35,186 nucleotides of DNA from Gammaproteobacteria bacterium (GTDB lineage Bacteria > Pseudomonadota > Gammaproteobacteria > Pseudomonadales > Azotimanducaceae), in contig VXSY01000127.1 of the NCBI GenBank assembly GCA_009837725.1, positions 7,879 through 43,064 of the forward strand, in the 5' to 3' direction. The translations under genes and the position numbers were made by a program. Under the pieces are notes generated by a model. It was not told the DNA's origin, made no database searches, and saw nothing but the letters and a program-made list of their open reading frames with translations. This document shows positions 17,417-25,849 of the stretch, one piece after another (within the stretch, counting starts at the first letter, position 1; each line of letters opens with the position of its first letter).

Positions 17417-18189
17417 CGGTCTATTCGCCCCCGAGCGACCTCTTGGCCGAGCGTTGCGTGTTGGTCACAGGTGCTGGCGATGGCATCGGCCGGGCAGCGG
17501 CGCTGGCCTACGCTCGTCACGGCGCCAACGTGGTGCTGCTGGGTCGCACCCGCGCGAAGCTCGAGGCCGTGTTCGACCACATCGCGAAGGAAACCAAAAC
17601 CCGCCCCACCATCGTCCCGGCAGATTTGCAGCACTTGGGCGAGGACTCGGCAAGCGCCCTCCGGGAAGGCATCGAGCGCGACTACGGACGCCTCGACGGC
17701 ATCCTCCACAACGCTTCCCTGCTGGGCCCACGCAACCCCGTCGAGCACTATCCCGCAACCGACTGGCACGCCGTGATGCAGGTGAACGTCAACGCGGCGT
17801 TCCTCCTCACCCGCGCCCTGCTGCCGCTGCTGAACCAATCCCAGGACGCCTCCGTCATCCTCACCTCGTCAGGCGTAGGCCGTCGCGGTCGCGCCTACTG
17901 GGGCGCCTATGCCGTAGCCAAGTTCGCCACCGAAGGTCTGATGGAAGTGCTGGCCGACGAATGCGCCCACGCCGGCCGCGTCCGCGTCAACTCCTTGAAC
18001 CCCGGCGGCACCCGCACCGCCATGCGCGCAGCGGCCTATCCGACCGAAGACCCGGCGACTCTGCCAATCGCGGAGTCCCACATGCCGTTGTACCTGTATC
18101 TGATGGGCCCAGACTCCAAGGGAGTCACGGGCCAGCGCTTCGACGCTAAGGCATGGCAAGTCGTTACGCGCGCATGCCCATCAGCGTGA
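17413..18189 (+). CDS. yciK: YciK-family SDR oxidoreductase
   Basis: CVLVTGAGDGIGRAAALAYARHGANVVLLGR...GILHNASLLGPRNPVEHYPATDWHAVMQVNVNAAFLLTRALLPLL; ATGA overlap with ubiG. Confidence 0.88.
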   Translation: MTVYSPPSDLLAERCVLVTGAGDGIGRAAALAYARHGANVVLLGRTRAKLEAVFDHIAKETKTRPTIVPADLQHLGEDSASALREGIERDYGRLDGILHNASLLGPRNPVEHYPATDWHAVMQVNVNAAFLLTRALLPLLNQSQDASVILTSSGVGRRGRAYWGAYAVAKFATEGLMEVLADECAHAGRVRVNSLNPGGTRTAMRAAAYPTEDPATLPIAESHMPLYLYLMGPDSKGVTGQRFDAKAWQVVTRACPSA

Positions 18190-18268
18190 CCGCACGGCAC
18201 AGACCTGTAGGGGTTTTCCTACGCTGTGTAGGACGGAATGTTTGTGTGTCGGGAGCCGTTGGAAGTCG

Positions 18269-18312
18269 TTGACGGCACTTCCTGAATGCATAGACTTCAC
18301 TGGATGCATTCA
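18269..18312 (+). promoter_or_regulatory. Predicted vapBC promoter (TTGACG-N16-TAGACT) overlapped by dyad TGAATGCAT-N12-ATGCATTCA (18283-18312)
   Basis: Read directly; 17 nt upstream of the vapB ATG. Confidence 0.6.
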
Positions 18313-18328
18313 AGTCGGAGTCGGTCGC

Positions 18329-18580
18329 ATGAAAGCCATCACGGTCCGCAACGTTCCTGCGGAGCTCGCCGAGTCCTTGGAGCGCGAAAAGCGGCGTCGC
18401 GGGGTGTCGCTCAATCACACGGTCCTTGCACTGCTTGCGGAAGCGCTGGGCATTTCCAAGCACGCGACGCGTAGCAATGGGCTGCGACGCATGGCTGGCA
18501 CTTGGACTGAGACCGAATACCGGGAGTTCGAGCGAGCCGTGGCCCCTTTCGACGAAATCGACGACGCGATCTGGCGATGA
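18329..18580 (+). CDS. RHH/FitA-type antitoxin of a VapBC-family pair
   Basis: MKAITVRNVPAELAESLEREKRRRGVSLNHTVLALLAEAL, small ORF upstream of a PIN gene with ATGA overlap. Confidence 0.82.
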   Translation: MKAITVRNVPAELAESLEREKRRRGVSLNHTVLALLAEALGISKHATRSNGLRRMAGTWTETEYREFERAVAPFDEIDDAIWR

Positions 18581-18975
18581 CTCGGGTCTGCCTCGACACA
18601 TCGGCGTACAGCAACTTTCGGCGCGGCAAGCCGGCGGTTGTCAATGCGATTGACCGCGCCGACTGGATCGGCGTTCCGTGCGTTGCGCTGGGAGAGATCT
18701 GGGCGGGGTTCATCGCCGGAAGCCGGGCCGAGCGCAACATCGCCGAGCTCGAGGACTTCCTCGCGGAACCCCTCGTCGAGGTGCTTGCGATCGATAGAGA
18801 CGTCGCGCGCATCTATGGCGAAATCGTCGTCGACCTGCGGCGCAAGGGAAGACCGCTGCCGACCAACGACATCTGGATCGCCGCAACTGCCGCCCGGTTC
18901 GGCGCGTCCGTGCTTACGTTTGACGCTCACTTTCTTGAGGTCGATCGGGTTGGTGCCCAAGTACTCGTGCCGTAG
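18577..18975 (+). CDS. PIN-domain (VapC-family) ribonuclease toxin
   Basis: VCLDTSAYSNFRRG...LGEIWAGFIAG...LPTNDIWIAATAARFGASVLTFDAHF. Confidence 0.88.
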   Translation: MTRVCLDTSAYSNFRRGKPAVVNAIDRADWIGVPCVALGEIWAGFIAGSRAERNIAELEDFLAEPLVEVLAIDRDVARIYGEIVVDLRRKGRPLPTNDIWIAATAARFGASVLTFDAHFLEVDRVGAQVLVP

Positions 18976-19026
18976 TGACCTACACGTCGCGGACCCATGC
19001 ACCGATCAGTGCTTGCGTGGGGAGCC

Positions 19027-19986
19027 TCAGGCGGAGGTTCCCTCGGGGTTTGCCGGCTCGCCTTCCCCGCCGGCATCTTCTACTGGACCTGCAAGGCTCG
19101 ACAGCGCGTTCATCACGTTCACCGGCAGGGGGAAGACGATGGTGGAAGACTTCTCGCCGGCGATCTCGGTGAGGGTTTGCAAGTAGCGCAGTTGCATGGA
19201 GGCGGGTTGGTTGGCCAGGCGCTGGGCGGCCTCGACCAGCCTCTGGGCGGCTTCGTATTCGCCGTCTGCGTGGATGATCTTGGCGCGTCGTTCCCGTTCG
19301 GCTTCGGCTTGGCGGGCGATGGCGCGGATCATGCTCTCGTCGATGTCCACGTGCTTGATCTCGACGTTGGCGACCTTGATGCCCCATTGATCCGTTTGCT
19401 GGTCGAGGATGCTCTGAATGTCCTCGTTCAGCTTCTCGCGTTCGGAGAGAAGCTGGTCAAGTTCGTGCTGGCCGAGCACGGAGCGCAACGTGGTTTGCGC
19501 GAGTTGCCCCGTGGCTTCCATGTAGTCCTCGACGTTGAGAATGGCTCGCTCCGGCTCGAGCACGCGGAAGTAGAGCACGGCGTTCACCTTCACCGACACG
19601 TTGTCGCGGGAGATGAGGTCTTGCGAGGGCACGTCCATGACGATGGTGCGCAAGTCCACCCGGATCATCTGCTGCAGGATGGGAATGATGATGATCAGCC
19701 CCGGCCCCTTCACGCGCTGGAAGCGGCCGAGCATGAACACCACGCCGCGCTCGTACTCGCGCAGAACCCGGAAGGCGCTGGCGAGCACGATGGCGAGAAG
19801 GACGACGACGACGATCACGAAGATTTCCATGCTGAACTCCTTCAACCAATCCAGGCCCCCGAACCACGGCAGCGCCACGCTGATGCCAGCGCCCGCGGCG
19901 GCGGCAAGGCCACCCAAGATGCCGGCCCACCTCGACTTTCCTTCGCGCCCTTGGCGCTCTGCCTCGGCATCGTCGTGCTCCGCCAC
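19027..19986 (-). CDS. SPFH/Band 7 (stomatin/slipin-like) protein
   Basis: [74 protein letters not shown] start, internal start MEIFVIV possible. Confidence 0.92.
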   Translation of the reverse strand: MAEHDDAEAERQGREGKSRWAGILGGLAAAAGAGISVALPWFGGLDWLKEFSMEIFVIVVVVLLAIVLASAFRVLREYERGVVFMLGRFQRVKGPGLIIIIPILQQMIRVDLRTIVMDVPSQDLISRDNVSVKVNAVLYFRVLEPERAILNVEDYMEATGQLAQTTLRSVLGQHELDQLLSEREKLNEDIQSILDQQTDQWGIKVANVEIKHVDIDESMIRAIARQAEAERERRAKIIHADGEYEAAQRLVEAAQRLANQPASMQLRYLQTLTEIAGEKSSTIVFPLPVNVMNALSSLAGPVEDAGGEGEPANPEGTSA

Positions 19987-19995
19987 AGCCCCGAC

Positions 19996-21423
19996 CTAAC
20001 GCGCCCGGGTTGCCGGCCCGGTGCGTTTCACCTGCACAATGACGCCGTCCACCGCGGCTATCTCCACATCTTCCCCTTCGTGGAACTCGCCTTCGCCCCG
20101 CGCATTCCAAACCTCGCCGAAGGCACGCACCCGGCCGCTGGCGGTGAAGTCCTCCATCACCTGGGCCGTGGCCCCCACCATGCTCTCGACTCCGGTGGCG
20201 ACCCGCGCCCTCCGCATGCGCAGGGCAGCTCCGAGCCCGAATGCCACAACGCCCACCGACACGGCGGTGAAGGCCGCGATGATGGGGTAGGACACCTTGT
20301 AGCCCGGGAGGTCCGTGTCCATGAGGATGATCGAGCCGATGACGAAGGCGATCACGCCGCCGGTGCCGACGATGCCGAAGCTCGGCGTAAACGCTTCCAC
20401 GGCCAGCATGGCGACGCCCACGGCGATCAGGGCGAGTCCGGCGTAGTTGATGGGCAGCATCTGCAAGGCAAAGGCGCCGAGCAGCAGGCAGATGACGCCG
20501 GTGACCGCACCTACGCCGATGCCGGGGTTGTAGAACTCCAGGATCAAGGCGTAGATGCCGATCATGAGAAGGATGTAGGCGACGTTGGGGTCGGTGATGA
20601 TGCCGAGTAGTTCGTAGCGCCAGTCGGGCTCGATGGTCTGGACTTCGGCGCCGGCGGTGTCGAGGGTTCGCTCGACACCAGCGATGGTGACGGTGCGACC
20701 ATGGATGGTGTCGAGCAGTTCGGTGAGGTCTGCGGCCACGAGATCAATGACGCCCCGCTCAAGCGCTTCATTGGCGGCTAGATTGGCTCCGGAACGCACG
20801 GTTTCCTCGGCCCATTCGACGTTGCGGCCACGCAACTCGGCGAGGCTTCTGAGGTATGCCGCGGCATCGTTCACCACCTTGCGCCCCATGGCATCGGCGG
20901 GTTCGTGCGCGGGCCTATCATCCGCGCTGCCTCCACTGCCCTCATCACCTTCACTGGACGGCTCCGACTCGGGCGCCGAACCTGGCGTCGGCATGGGCGA
21001 CGGCGTGGGCGTAGGCGAAGGGAACGGCGAACCGCCCCCGCCGCCGATGCTCACCGGTGTCGAGGAACCGATGTTGGTGGCTGGCGCCATGGCCGCGATG
21101 TGGCTGGCATACATGAGATAGGTGCCGGCGCTGGCTGCCCGTGATCCGTTCGGCGCAACGTAGGTGGCAACCGGCACCGTCGAGGCGAGGATGGCCTTCA
21201 CCATGTCCCGCATGGACTTGTCGAGGCCGCCGGGCGTGTCGAGGCGCATCACCACAAGCTCTACGCCTTCGTCACTGGCGCGTTCGAGCGTGCGGATGAA
21301 GTAATCAGAGGACGCCGGCGAGATGGCGCCCTCAAGCTCCACCACCCAAACCGAAGCCGCCTGGGCCGCGGGGGCGCCGCACACCGCCAAGGCCGCAACA
21401 AGCCGAATCAAACGCCGCCACAT
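19996..21423 (-). CDS. NfeD-family ClpP-like membrane serine protease
   Basis: MRLDTPGGLDKSMRDMVKAILASTVPVATYVAPNGSRAASAGTYLMYASHIAAMAPATNIGSSTPV; C-terminal TM/NfeD domain; paired with SPFH. Confidence 0.92.
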   Translation of the reverse strand: MWRRLIRLVAALAVCGAPAAQAASVWVVELEGAISPASSDYFIRTLERASDEGVELVVMRLDTPGGLDKSMRDMVKAILASTVPVATYVAPNGSRAASAGTYLMYASHIAAMAPATNIGSSTPVSIGGGGGSPFPSPTPTPSPMPTPGSAPESEPSSEGDEGSGGSADDRPAHEPADAMGRKVVNDAAAYLRSLAELRGRNVEWAEETVRSGANLAANEALERGVIDLVAADLTELLDTIHGRTVTIAGVERTLDTAGAEVQTIEPDWRYELLGIITDPNVAYILLMIGIYALILEFYNPGIGVGAVTGVICLLLGAFALQMLPINYAGLALIAVGVAMLAVEAFTPSFGIVGTGGVIAFVIGSIILMDTDLPGYKVSYPIIAAFTAVSVGVVAFGLGAALRMRRARVATGVESMVGATAQVMEDFTASGRVRAFGEVWNARGEGEFHEGEDVEIAAVDGVIVQVKRTGPATRAR

Positions 21424-21519
21424 CGCGCATCCTCCTGCGCGAACACCGACCCACTAACCATACAACCGAACGAGGGCGGATGCAGGCGCCGTGCGGCCCC
21501 GTCGAAGAGGTCCGCGTCA

Positions 21520-21588
21520 GCGCCACAAGAACCGCTGCCTACGGCAACGCTTCTTGCCCCAGCCCAAGCCGTACCATCACCCTGTCGG
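21520..21588 (+). repeat. Dispersed hairpin-forming repeat, copy 1
   Basis: GCGCCACAAGAACCGCTGCCTACGGCAACGCTTCTTGCCCCAGCCCAAGCCGT...CCTGTCGG matches the reverse complement of 29035-29104. Confidence 0.85.
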
Positions 21589-21627
21589 ACTTCTGCCAGC
21601 TTTCGCCGCCTGAAGTCCGACAGGCTC

Positions 21628-22605
21628 TCAGTCTGGCGAAAGCCCCCGCTCTGCCAAAAACTCCGCGTTGAACAGCCGCGAGCGGTATTTGCTGCCGTCG
21701 TCGCAGAGCATGGTGACGACGGTGTGACCGGGGCCCATCTCCCGCGCAACCATCGCGGCGGCGCAGAGGTTAATGCCGGTGCTGGAGCCGAAGAACCAGC
21801 CCTCATCACGCAACAGGCGATACACAAGCTGCACCATGTCCCGGTCCGTCACCTGCACCGCATCGTCCACCGGGGCACCCTTGAGATTGTCCGTGACGCG
21901 GCTGTTGCCGATGCCTTCGGTGATGGAAGGCCCTTGGCTCATGGTCGCCTCGCCGGTCTTGACGTAGCTGTAGAGCGCGCTGCCCATGCAATCCGCGAGC
22001 ACCGTGCGGACGGCGGCGTTCTTCTCCTTCAGGAACTCGCTGACGCCGGCGAGCGTGCCGCCGGTGCCCACCGACGAAACGAAAGCGTCCACGCCGCCAT
22101 CGGTTTGCTGCCAGATCTCTGGGCCTGTGGATTCGTAATGGGCGAGGCGGTTGGCGACGTTGTCAAACTGGTTGGCCCACACGCCGTTGTCGAGGCTCGC
22201 GGCGTAGCGTCCGGCCTTCTTCTGATAGTTGTTGTCGTCGCGATAGGGCACCATGGGGCGCACCCGCACTTCGGCGCCCAGGGTCTTGAGGATCTCGACC
22301 TTCTCTGGCGATTGGTTGTCCGGCATGTAGATGACGCAAGGGTAGCCGCGGGCGTTGCAGATGTGGGCGAGGCCGATGCCGGTATTGCCGGCGGTTCCCT
22401 CCACCACCACGCCGCCTGGTCGCAGTGCGCCGCTGCGTTCGTGTTCGCGAATGATCCAGAGTGCCGCGCGATCCTTCACCGAGCCGCCGGGATTCATGAA
22501 CTCCGCCTTGCCGAGAATCTCGCAGCCGGTTTCGTCGGACAGGGTGTTGATGCGGATCAGGGGGGTGTTGCCAACCGCGTCGGCAAAGCTGCGCGTGATG
22601 TCCAT
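21628..22605 (-). CDS. cysK: Cysteine synthase A-like PLP enzyme
   Basis: VGNTPLIRINTL...FMNPGGSVKDRAALWIIR...VEGTAGNTGIGLAHICNARGY. Confidence 0.88.
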   Translation of the reverse strand: MDITRSFADAVGNTPLIRINTLSDETGCEILGKAEFMNPGGSVKDRAALWIIREHERSGALRPGGVVVEGTAGNTGIGLAHICNARGYPCVIYMPDNQSPEKVEILKTLGAEVRVRPMVPYRDDNNYQKKAGRYAASLDNGVWANQFDNVANRLAHYESTGPEIWQQTDGGVDAFVSSVGTGGTLAGVSEFLKEKNAAVRTVLADCMGSALYSYVKTGEATMSQGPSITEGIGNSRVTDNLKGAPVDDAVQVTDRDMVQLVYRLLRDEGWFFGSSTGINLCAAAMVAREMGPGHTVVTMLCDDGSKYRSRLFNAEFLAERGLSPD

Positions 22606-22769
22606 GAGGTTCCAGCCCGGGCGTCGGCGGCGATTCTACCGAACGCGCCGAAGCGGAGGTCCTTGGGACATGCCGACGGACCATGGCAGCCGTTCATCGG
22701 TGTGCGGCCAGGAGGCTGCGCCGTGGTAAGCGGCCCAATCCTCACCCACCTATGACCTTGCACCGAAGC

Positions 22770-22802
22770 ATGACGCTGTCGCGCCATTGCTACGGCGCAA
22801 GC
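22770..22802 (+). repeat. Dispersed element ATGACGCTGTCGCGCCATTGCTACGGCGCAAGC, copy 1
   Basis: Near-identical to 29734-29765. Confidence 0.85.
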
Positions 22803-22841
22803 TCCTAGGGCAAAGTGCGCGCGTCGGAACACGCCGGAGCC

Positions 22842-24407
22842 ATGCCCTTGTCATCTCGCACCACCCGCATCTCAGCCGCGCTCACGCTAGCTGGCCCTGA
22901 AGGGCGCGTCGGCAGTTCGCTCGCGCGAACTGCTGGCCTTCGTGCTCGCGTTCGCTCGCAGCTACGGCGAGCAGCCTTCACACTTCGCCGCTACGCGGCA
23001 AAGTCCGGCGGGCTGCTAGGGTGCTTGGCGTTTAGCGCCGCAGCCGACATCCACGATGTGGACCCTCTCGTGCTGGCGCAGGAAGCAGCGGCCATCGAGC
23101 TCGCGGACGACATTTTCGACTACGCCGAACTCGGCTATCTCGAAACCCGCAGCAGCGAACGCCTTGCCGGCCACTTGGAGGAAGCCGGCTTCACCGTGCG
23201 GCGCGGCGTTGCGGATATCCCCACGGCCTTCGTGGCCGAAAGCGGCAGCGGTGCGCCGGTGATCGGCGTGCTGGCCGAGTACGATGCCTTGCCGGGCCTT
23301 TCGCAGGCACCCGTGCCAGCCCGCCAGCCCGTTGAGGCCGAGGGTTCCGGGCACGCCTGCGGCCACCACCTCTTCGGCGCAGCATCCGTCACGGCCGGCA
23401 TTGCGCTCGCTCGCTGGCTCGACCAGAGCGGCAGCAATGGCACCGTGCGCGTGTACGGCACGCCGGCCGAGGAAGGCGGTTCTGGCAAGGTGTATATGGT
23501 TCGTGCCGGGCTCTTTGACGACGTGGACACGGTGCTGCACTGGCACCCTAGCGACCGCAACTTGGCCGCAGCCGAGAGCAGCAACGGCAACAAGTCGGGT
23601 CGGTTCGAGTTTCACGGGGTTGCCGCGCACGCGGCCGTCTCGCCGCACCGGGGCCGATCGGCGCTCGACGGCGTGGAGGCGATGAACTACATGGTCAACA
23701 TGATGCGCGAACACGTGCCATCCACGGCTCGCCTGCAGTACGTCATCACCGATGGCGGCGATGCCCCTAACATCGTTCCGGAGTTTGCGGAGGTGTACTA
23801 CTACGTACGCCATCCGCGCCCCGACATGGTGGAGCAGTTGTTCGAGCGTGTGGTGAATGCCGCCAACGGTGCGGCGCTTGGCACCGGAACGGAAATGCGC
23901 TACGAGGTCATGCACGGCAACTATCCGCTGTTGCCGAGCGAGACGCTCGCCGCCGTAATCCACGAGGCGATGGTCTCCGTCGGTGGCTTCGAATACGACG
24001 AAGCCGAACGCGAGTTTGCCCTTGCCCTGCGCTCTACCCTGTTTGGCAATCTGCGCGAGATGGACGCAAGCGCCGTCGTCGCGCCACCCGGGTTCCGCCA
24101 GAAGATGGGCTCTACCGACGTCGGCGACGTGAGCTGGACGGTGCCAACGGCCGGCTTCACCACCGCCACCTGGGTGCCCGGCACCCCCGCCCATAGCTGG
24201 CAGGCCACCGCTGCCGGCGGCATGAGTATCGGCCACAAAGGCATGGTGATGGCCGCGCGTGTGCTGGCGCGCACCGGCGCCCGTCTCTACGCCGAGCCAT
24301 CCTTGGTCGCGAGCGCCAAGGTGGAATTCAACCGCCGCAGGGGTCCCGACTTCGAGTACAAGCCGTTGCTGGGCGACCGCAGCCCGCCACTCGACTACCG
24401 CAAGTAG
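22842..24407 (+). CDS. M20-family amidohydrolase (AbgB-like), secreted, with a 129-bp repeat-derived insertion in the signal region
   Basis: GSGHACGHHLFGAASVTAGIALARWL...HWHPSDRN...GVAAHAAVSPHRGRSALDGVEAMNYMVNMMREH...GDVSWTVPTAG; start at MPLSSRTTRISAAL (approximate). Confidence 0.82.
   Translation: MPLSSRTTRISAALTLAGPEGRVGSSLARTAGLRARVRSQLRRAAFTLRRYAAKSGGLLGCLAFSAAADIHDVDPLVLAQEAAAIELADDIFDYAELGYLETRSSERLAGHLEEAGFTVRRGVADIPTAFVAESGSGAPVIGVLAEYDALPGLSQAPVPARQPVEAEGSGHACGHHLFGAASVTAGIALARWLDQSGSNGTVRVYGTPAEEGGSGKVYMVRAGLFDDVDTVLHWHPSDRNLAAAESSNGNKSGRFEFHGVAAHAAVSPHRGRSALDGVEAMNYMVNMMREHVPSTARLQYVITDGGDAPNIVPEFAEVYYYVRHPRPDMVEQLFERVVNAANGAALGTGTEMRYEVMHGNYPLLPSETLAAVIHEAMVSVGGFEYDEAEREFALALRSTLFGNLREMDASAVVAPPGFRQKMGSTDVGDVSWTVPTAGFTTATWVPGTPAHSWQATAAGGMSIGHKGMVMAARVLARTGARLYAEPSLVASAKVEFNRRRGPDFEYKPLLGDRSPPLDYRK
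22893..22933 (-). repeat. Dispersed copy of the GAACTGCC-RACGCGCCC..GGGCGC repeat family, inside the M20 ORF
   Basis: GGCCCTGAAGGGCGCGTCGGCAGTTCGCTCGCGCGAACTGC is the reverse complement of the 29107-29148 / 13448-13564 motif. Confidence 0.85.
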
Positions 24408-24420
24408 GAGCGAGTCCGAC

Positions 24421-25251
24421 ATGCAGGTATTGCTGCTGCATCCCGGAGCCATGGGCGCGTCCATCGGTGCAGCGCTGGTGAGCCGAGGCCACTTCGTCTC
24501 GTGGGTGGCCGAGGGACGCAGCGCTGCCACCGCCAGTCGCGCAAGCGAAGCTGGGTTGCGTGCCGTGGACACACTCGCAGGAGCGGTCGCAGACGCCGAG
24601 GTTGCGATCTCCGTATGCCCACCGGACGCCGCCGTGACCCTCGCAAAGAACGTGCAGGCAGCCGGATTCGAGGGCACCTATGTGGACGGCAACGCCGTGG
24701 CGCCAGCAACGGCACGCGAAGTCGCCTCGATCTTTCCGGCAAGCTACGTCGATGGAGGCATCATCGGCCCGCCGGCTTGGCGTGAAGGGGCCACACGCTT
24801 CTATCTATCCGGCGCGAATGCCGCCGACATCGCCGCACTCTTCGACGGGTCGCTAGTGGACGCGAGGGCCATGGGCGAACGCATCGACGCCGCATCGGCG
24901 CTGAAGATGTGCTACGCGGCCTTCACAAAAGGTTCGTCAGCACTCATCTTGGCCGTGCGAGCGCTTGCGGAGCGAAACGGCGTCACCGAAGACCTCCTGC
25001 GAGAGTGGAACGTCTCCCAACCAGGCCTCACCGGCCGCAGCGCCGCCACAGCAACCTCGACCAGCCCCAAGGCATGGCGCTTCGAGGGCGAAATGCGCGA
25101 AATCGCCGCAACCTTCGCCGCCGCCGATCTCCCCGACGGCTTCCACCAAGCCGCCGCCGAAATCTACGCCCGCATGGCAGGGCTGAAGGACGCCGCAAGC
25201 CCGGACATAGACGCCGCCCTGAGCGCCATTGTCCAAAGCGACAGCCGGTAG
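24421..25251 (+). CDS. NAD(P)-binding protein with DUF1932-like C-terminus (6PGDH/HIBADH-like)
   Basis: MQVLLLHPGAMGASIGAALVSRGHFVSWVAEGRS...YVDGGIIGPPAWREGATRFYLSG...ALKMCYAAFTKGSSALILAVRALAERNGV. Confidence 0.8.
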   Translation: MQVLLLHPGAMGASIGAALVSRGHFVSWVAEGRSAATASRASEAGLRAVDTLAGAVADAEVAISVCPPDAAVTLAKNVQAAGFEGTYVDGNAVAPATAREVASIFPASYVDGGIIGPPAWREGATRFYLSGANAADIAALFDGSLVDARAMGERIDAASALKMCYAAFTKGSSALILAVRALAERNGVTEDLLREWNVSQPGLTGRSAATATSTSPKAWRFEGEMREIAATFAAADLPDGFHQAAAEIYARMAGLKDAASPDIDAALSAIVQSDSR

Positions 25252-25319
25252 AAGCCGGCGTGGCGTCGTCCTTGACGTGCCTCAGGAGTGACGCGCCGAG
25301 AACGGCGCGTGAGTCTTCG

Positions 25320-25484
25320 CTAGTGTGGCGTCCCAGAAATACGTAACCCTTCGAGCTGGACGTTGGCTGGTGCAACAAGGTCGGAGAAAGCGAGGATGTG
25401 CCGCCTGGGGCTCGCCCCGAGAGGTCGTTGAGTGCCTGCATTTGGCATCCCGAAGTACCACGAACTTGTGGGACGGCACACTAG
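25320..25484. mobile_element. MITE candidate with about 25-bp terminal inverted repeats, flanked by CTAG (IS630/Tc1-mariner style)
   Basis: Left CTAGTGTGGCGTCCCAGAAATACGT; right end reverse complement CTAGTGTGCCGTCCCACAAGTTCGT. Confidence 0.6.
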
Positions 25485-25504
25485 CAGCCTGTCGGTGGGC
25501 TTCT

Positions 25505-25687
25505 GGACGGAGGGCGTCCCGCCCTCCAAGCGTGCCGAAGGCGCGCACGCAGCGGAGCCTGCCAAAGCCACCGCAAGCAAGCGTCGCAGACAATGCCAAC
25601 GAAGCGCCAGCCTCAAACTACGTCTCCAACGCGAGGAAGCTTGTCGGACATCGCTAGGGCCTCTGGAGGGCGGGACGCCCTCCGTCC
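25505..25687. repeat. Perfect 24-bp inverted repeat pair (BIME-like), same family as 14676-14757
   Basis: GGACGGAGGGCGTCCCGCCCTCCA (25505-25528) and TGGAGGGCGGGACGCCCTCCGTCC (25664-25687). Confidence 0.95.
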
Positions 25688-25849
25688 GGGTTCCCCCGGT
25701 CCCCTTGATGTTCTCGCACTCGGCGAAAACTCTGGCGGTGAGACGCCCTCCTTCCGGACGACCGTCCCCAACGCCCGTCCGGAAGGACCGTCCCCTCGCA
25801 CGCCGCGCTCGCTTGGGGGCAGGGTGTCTCGCGCTCCATCGCGCCGGCG

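Noticed and set aside
18997-20610. 537-aa plus-strand ORF
   Set aside because: Antisense to the SPFH and NfeD genes; His/Asp-rich shadow translation.
20985-21050. Pro/Gly-rich stretch in NfeD as a possible insertion
   Set aside because: This position is a variable low-complexity linker in NfeD-type proteases and the frame is intact.
23016-24677. 553-aa minus-strand ORF
   Set aside because: Antisense to the M20 hydrolase, which has recognisable catalytic motifs.
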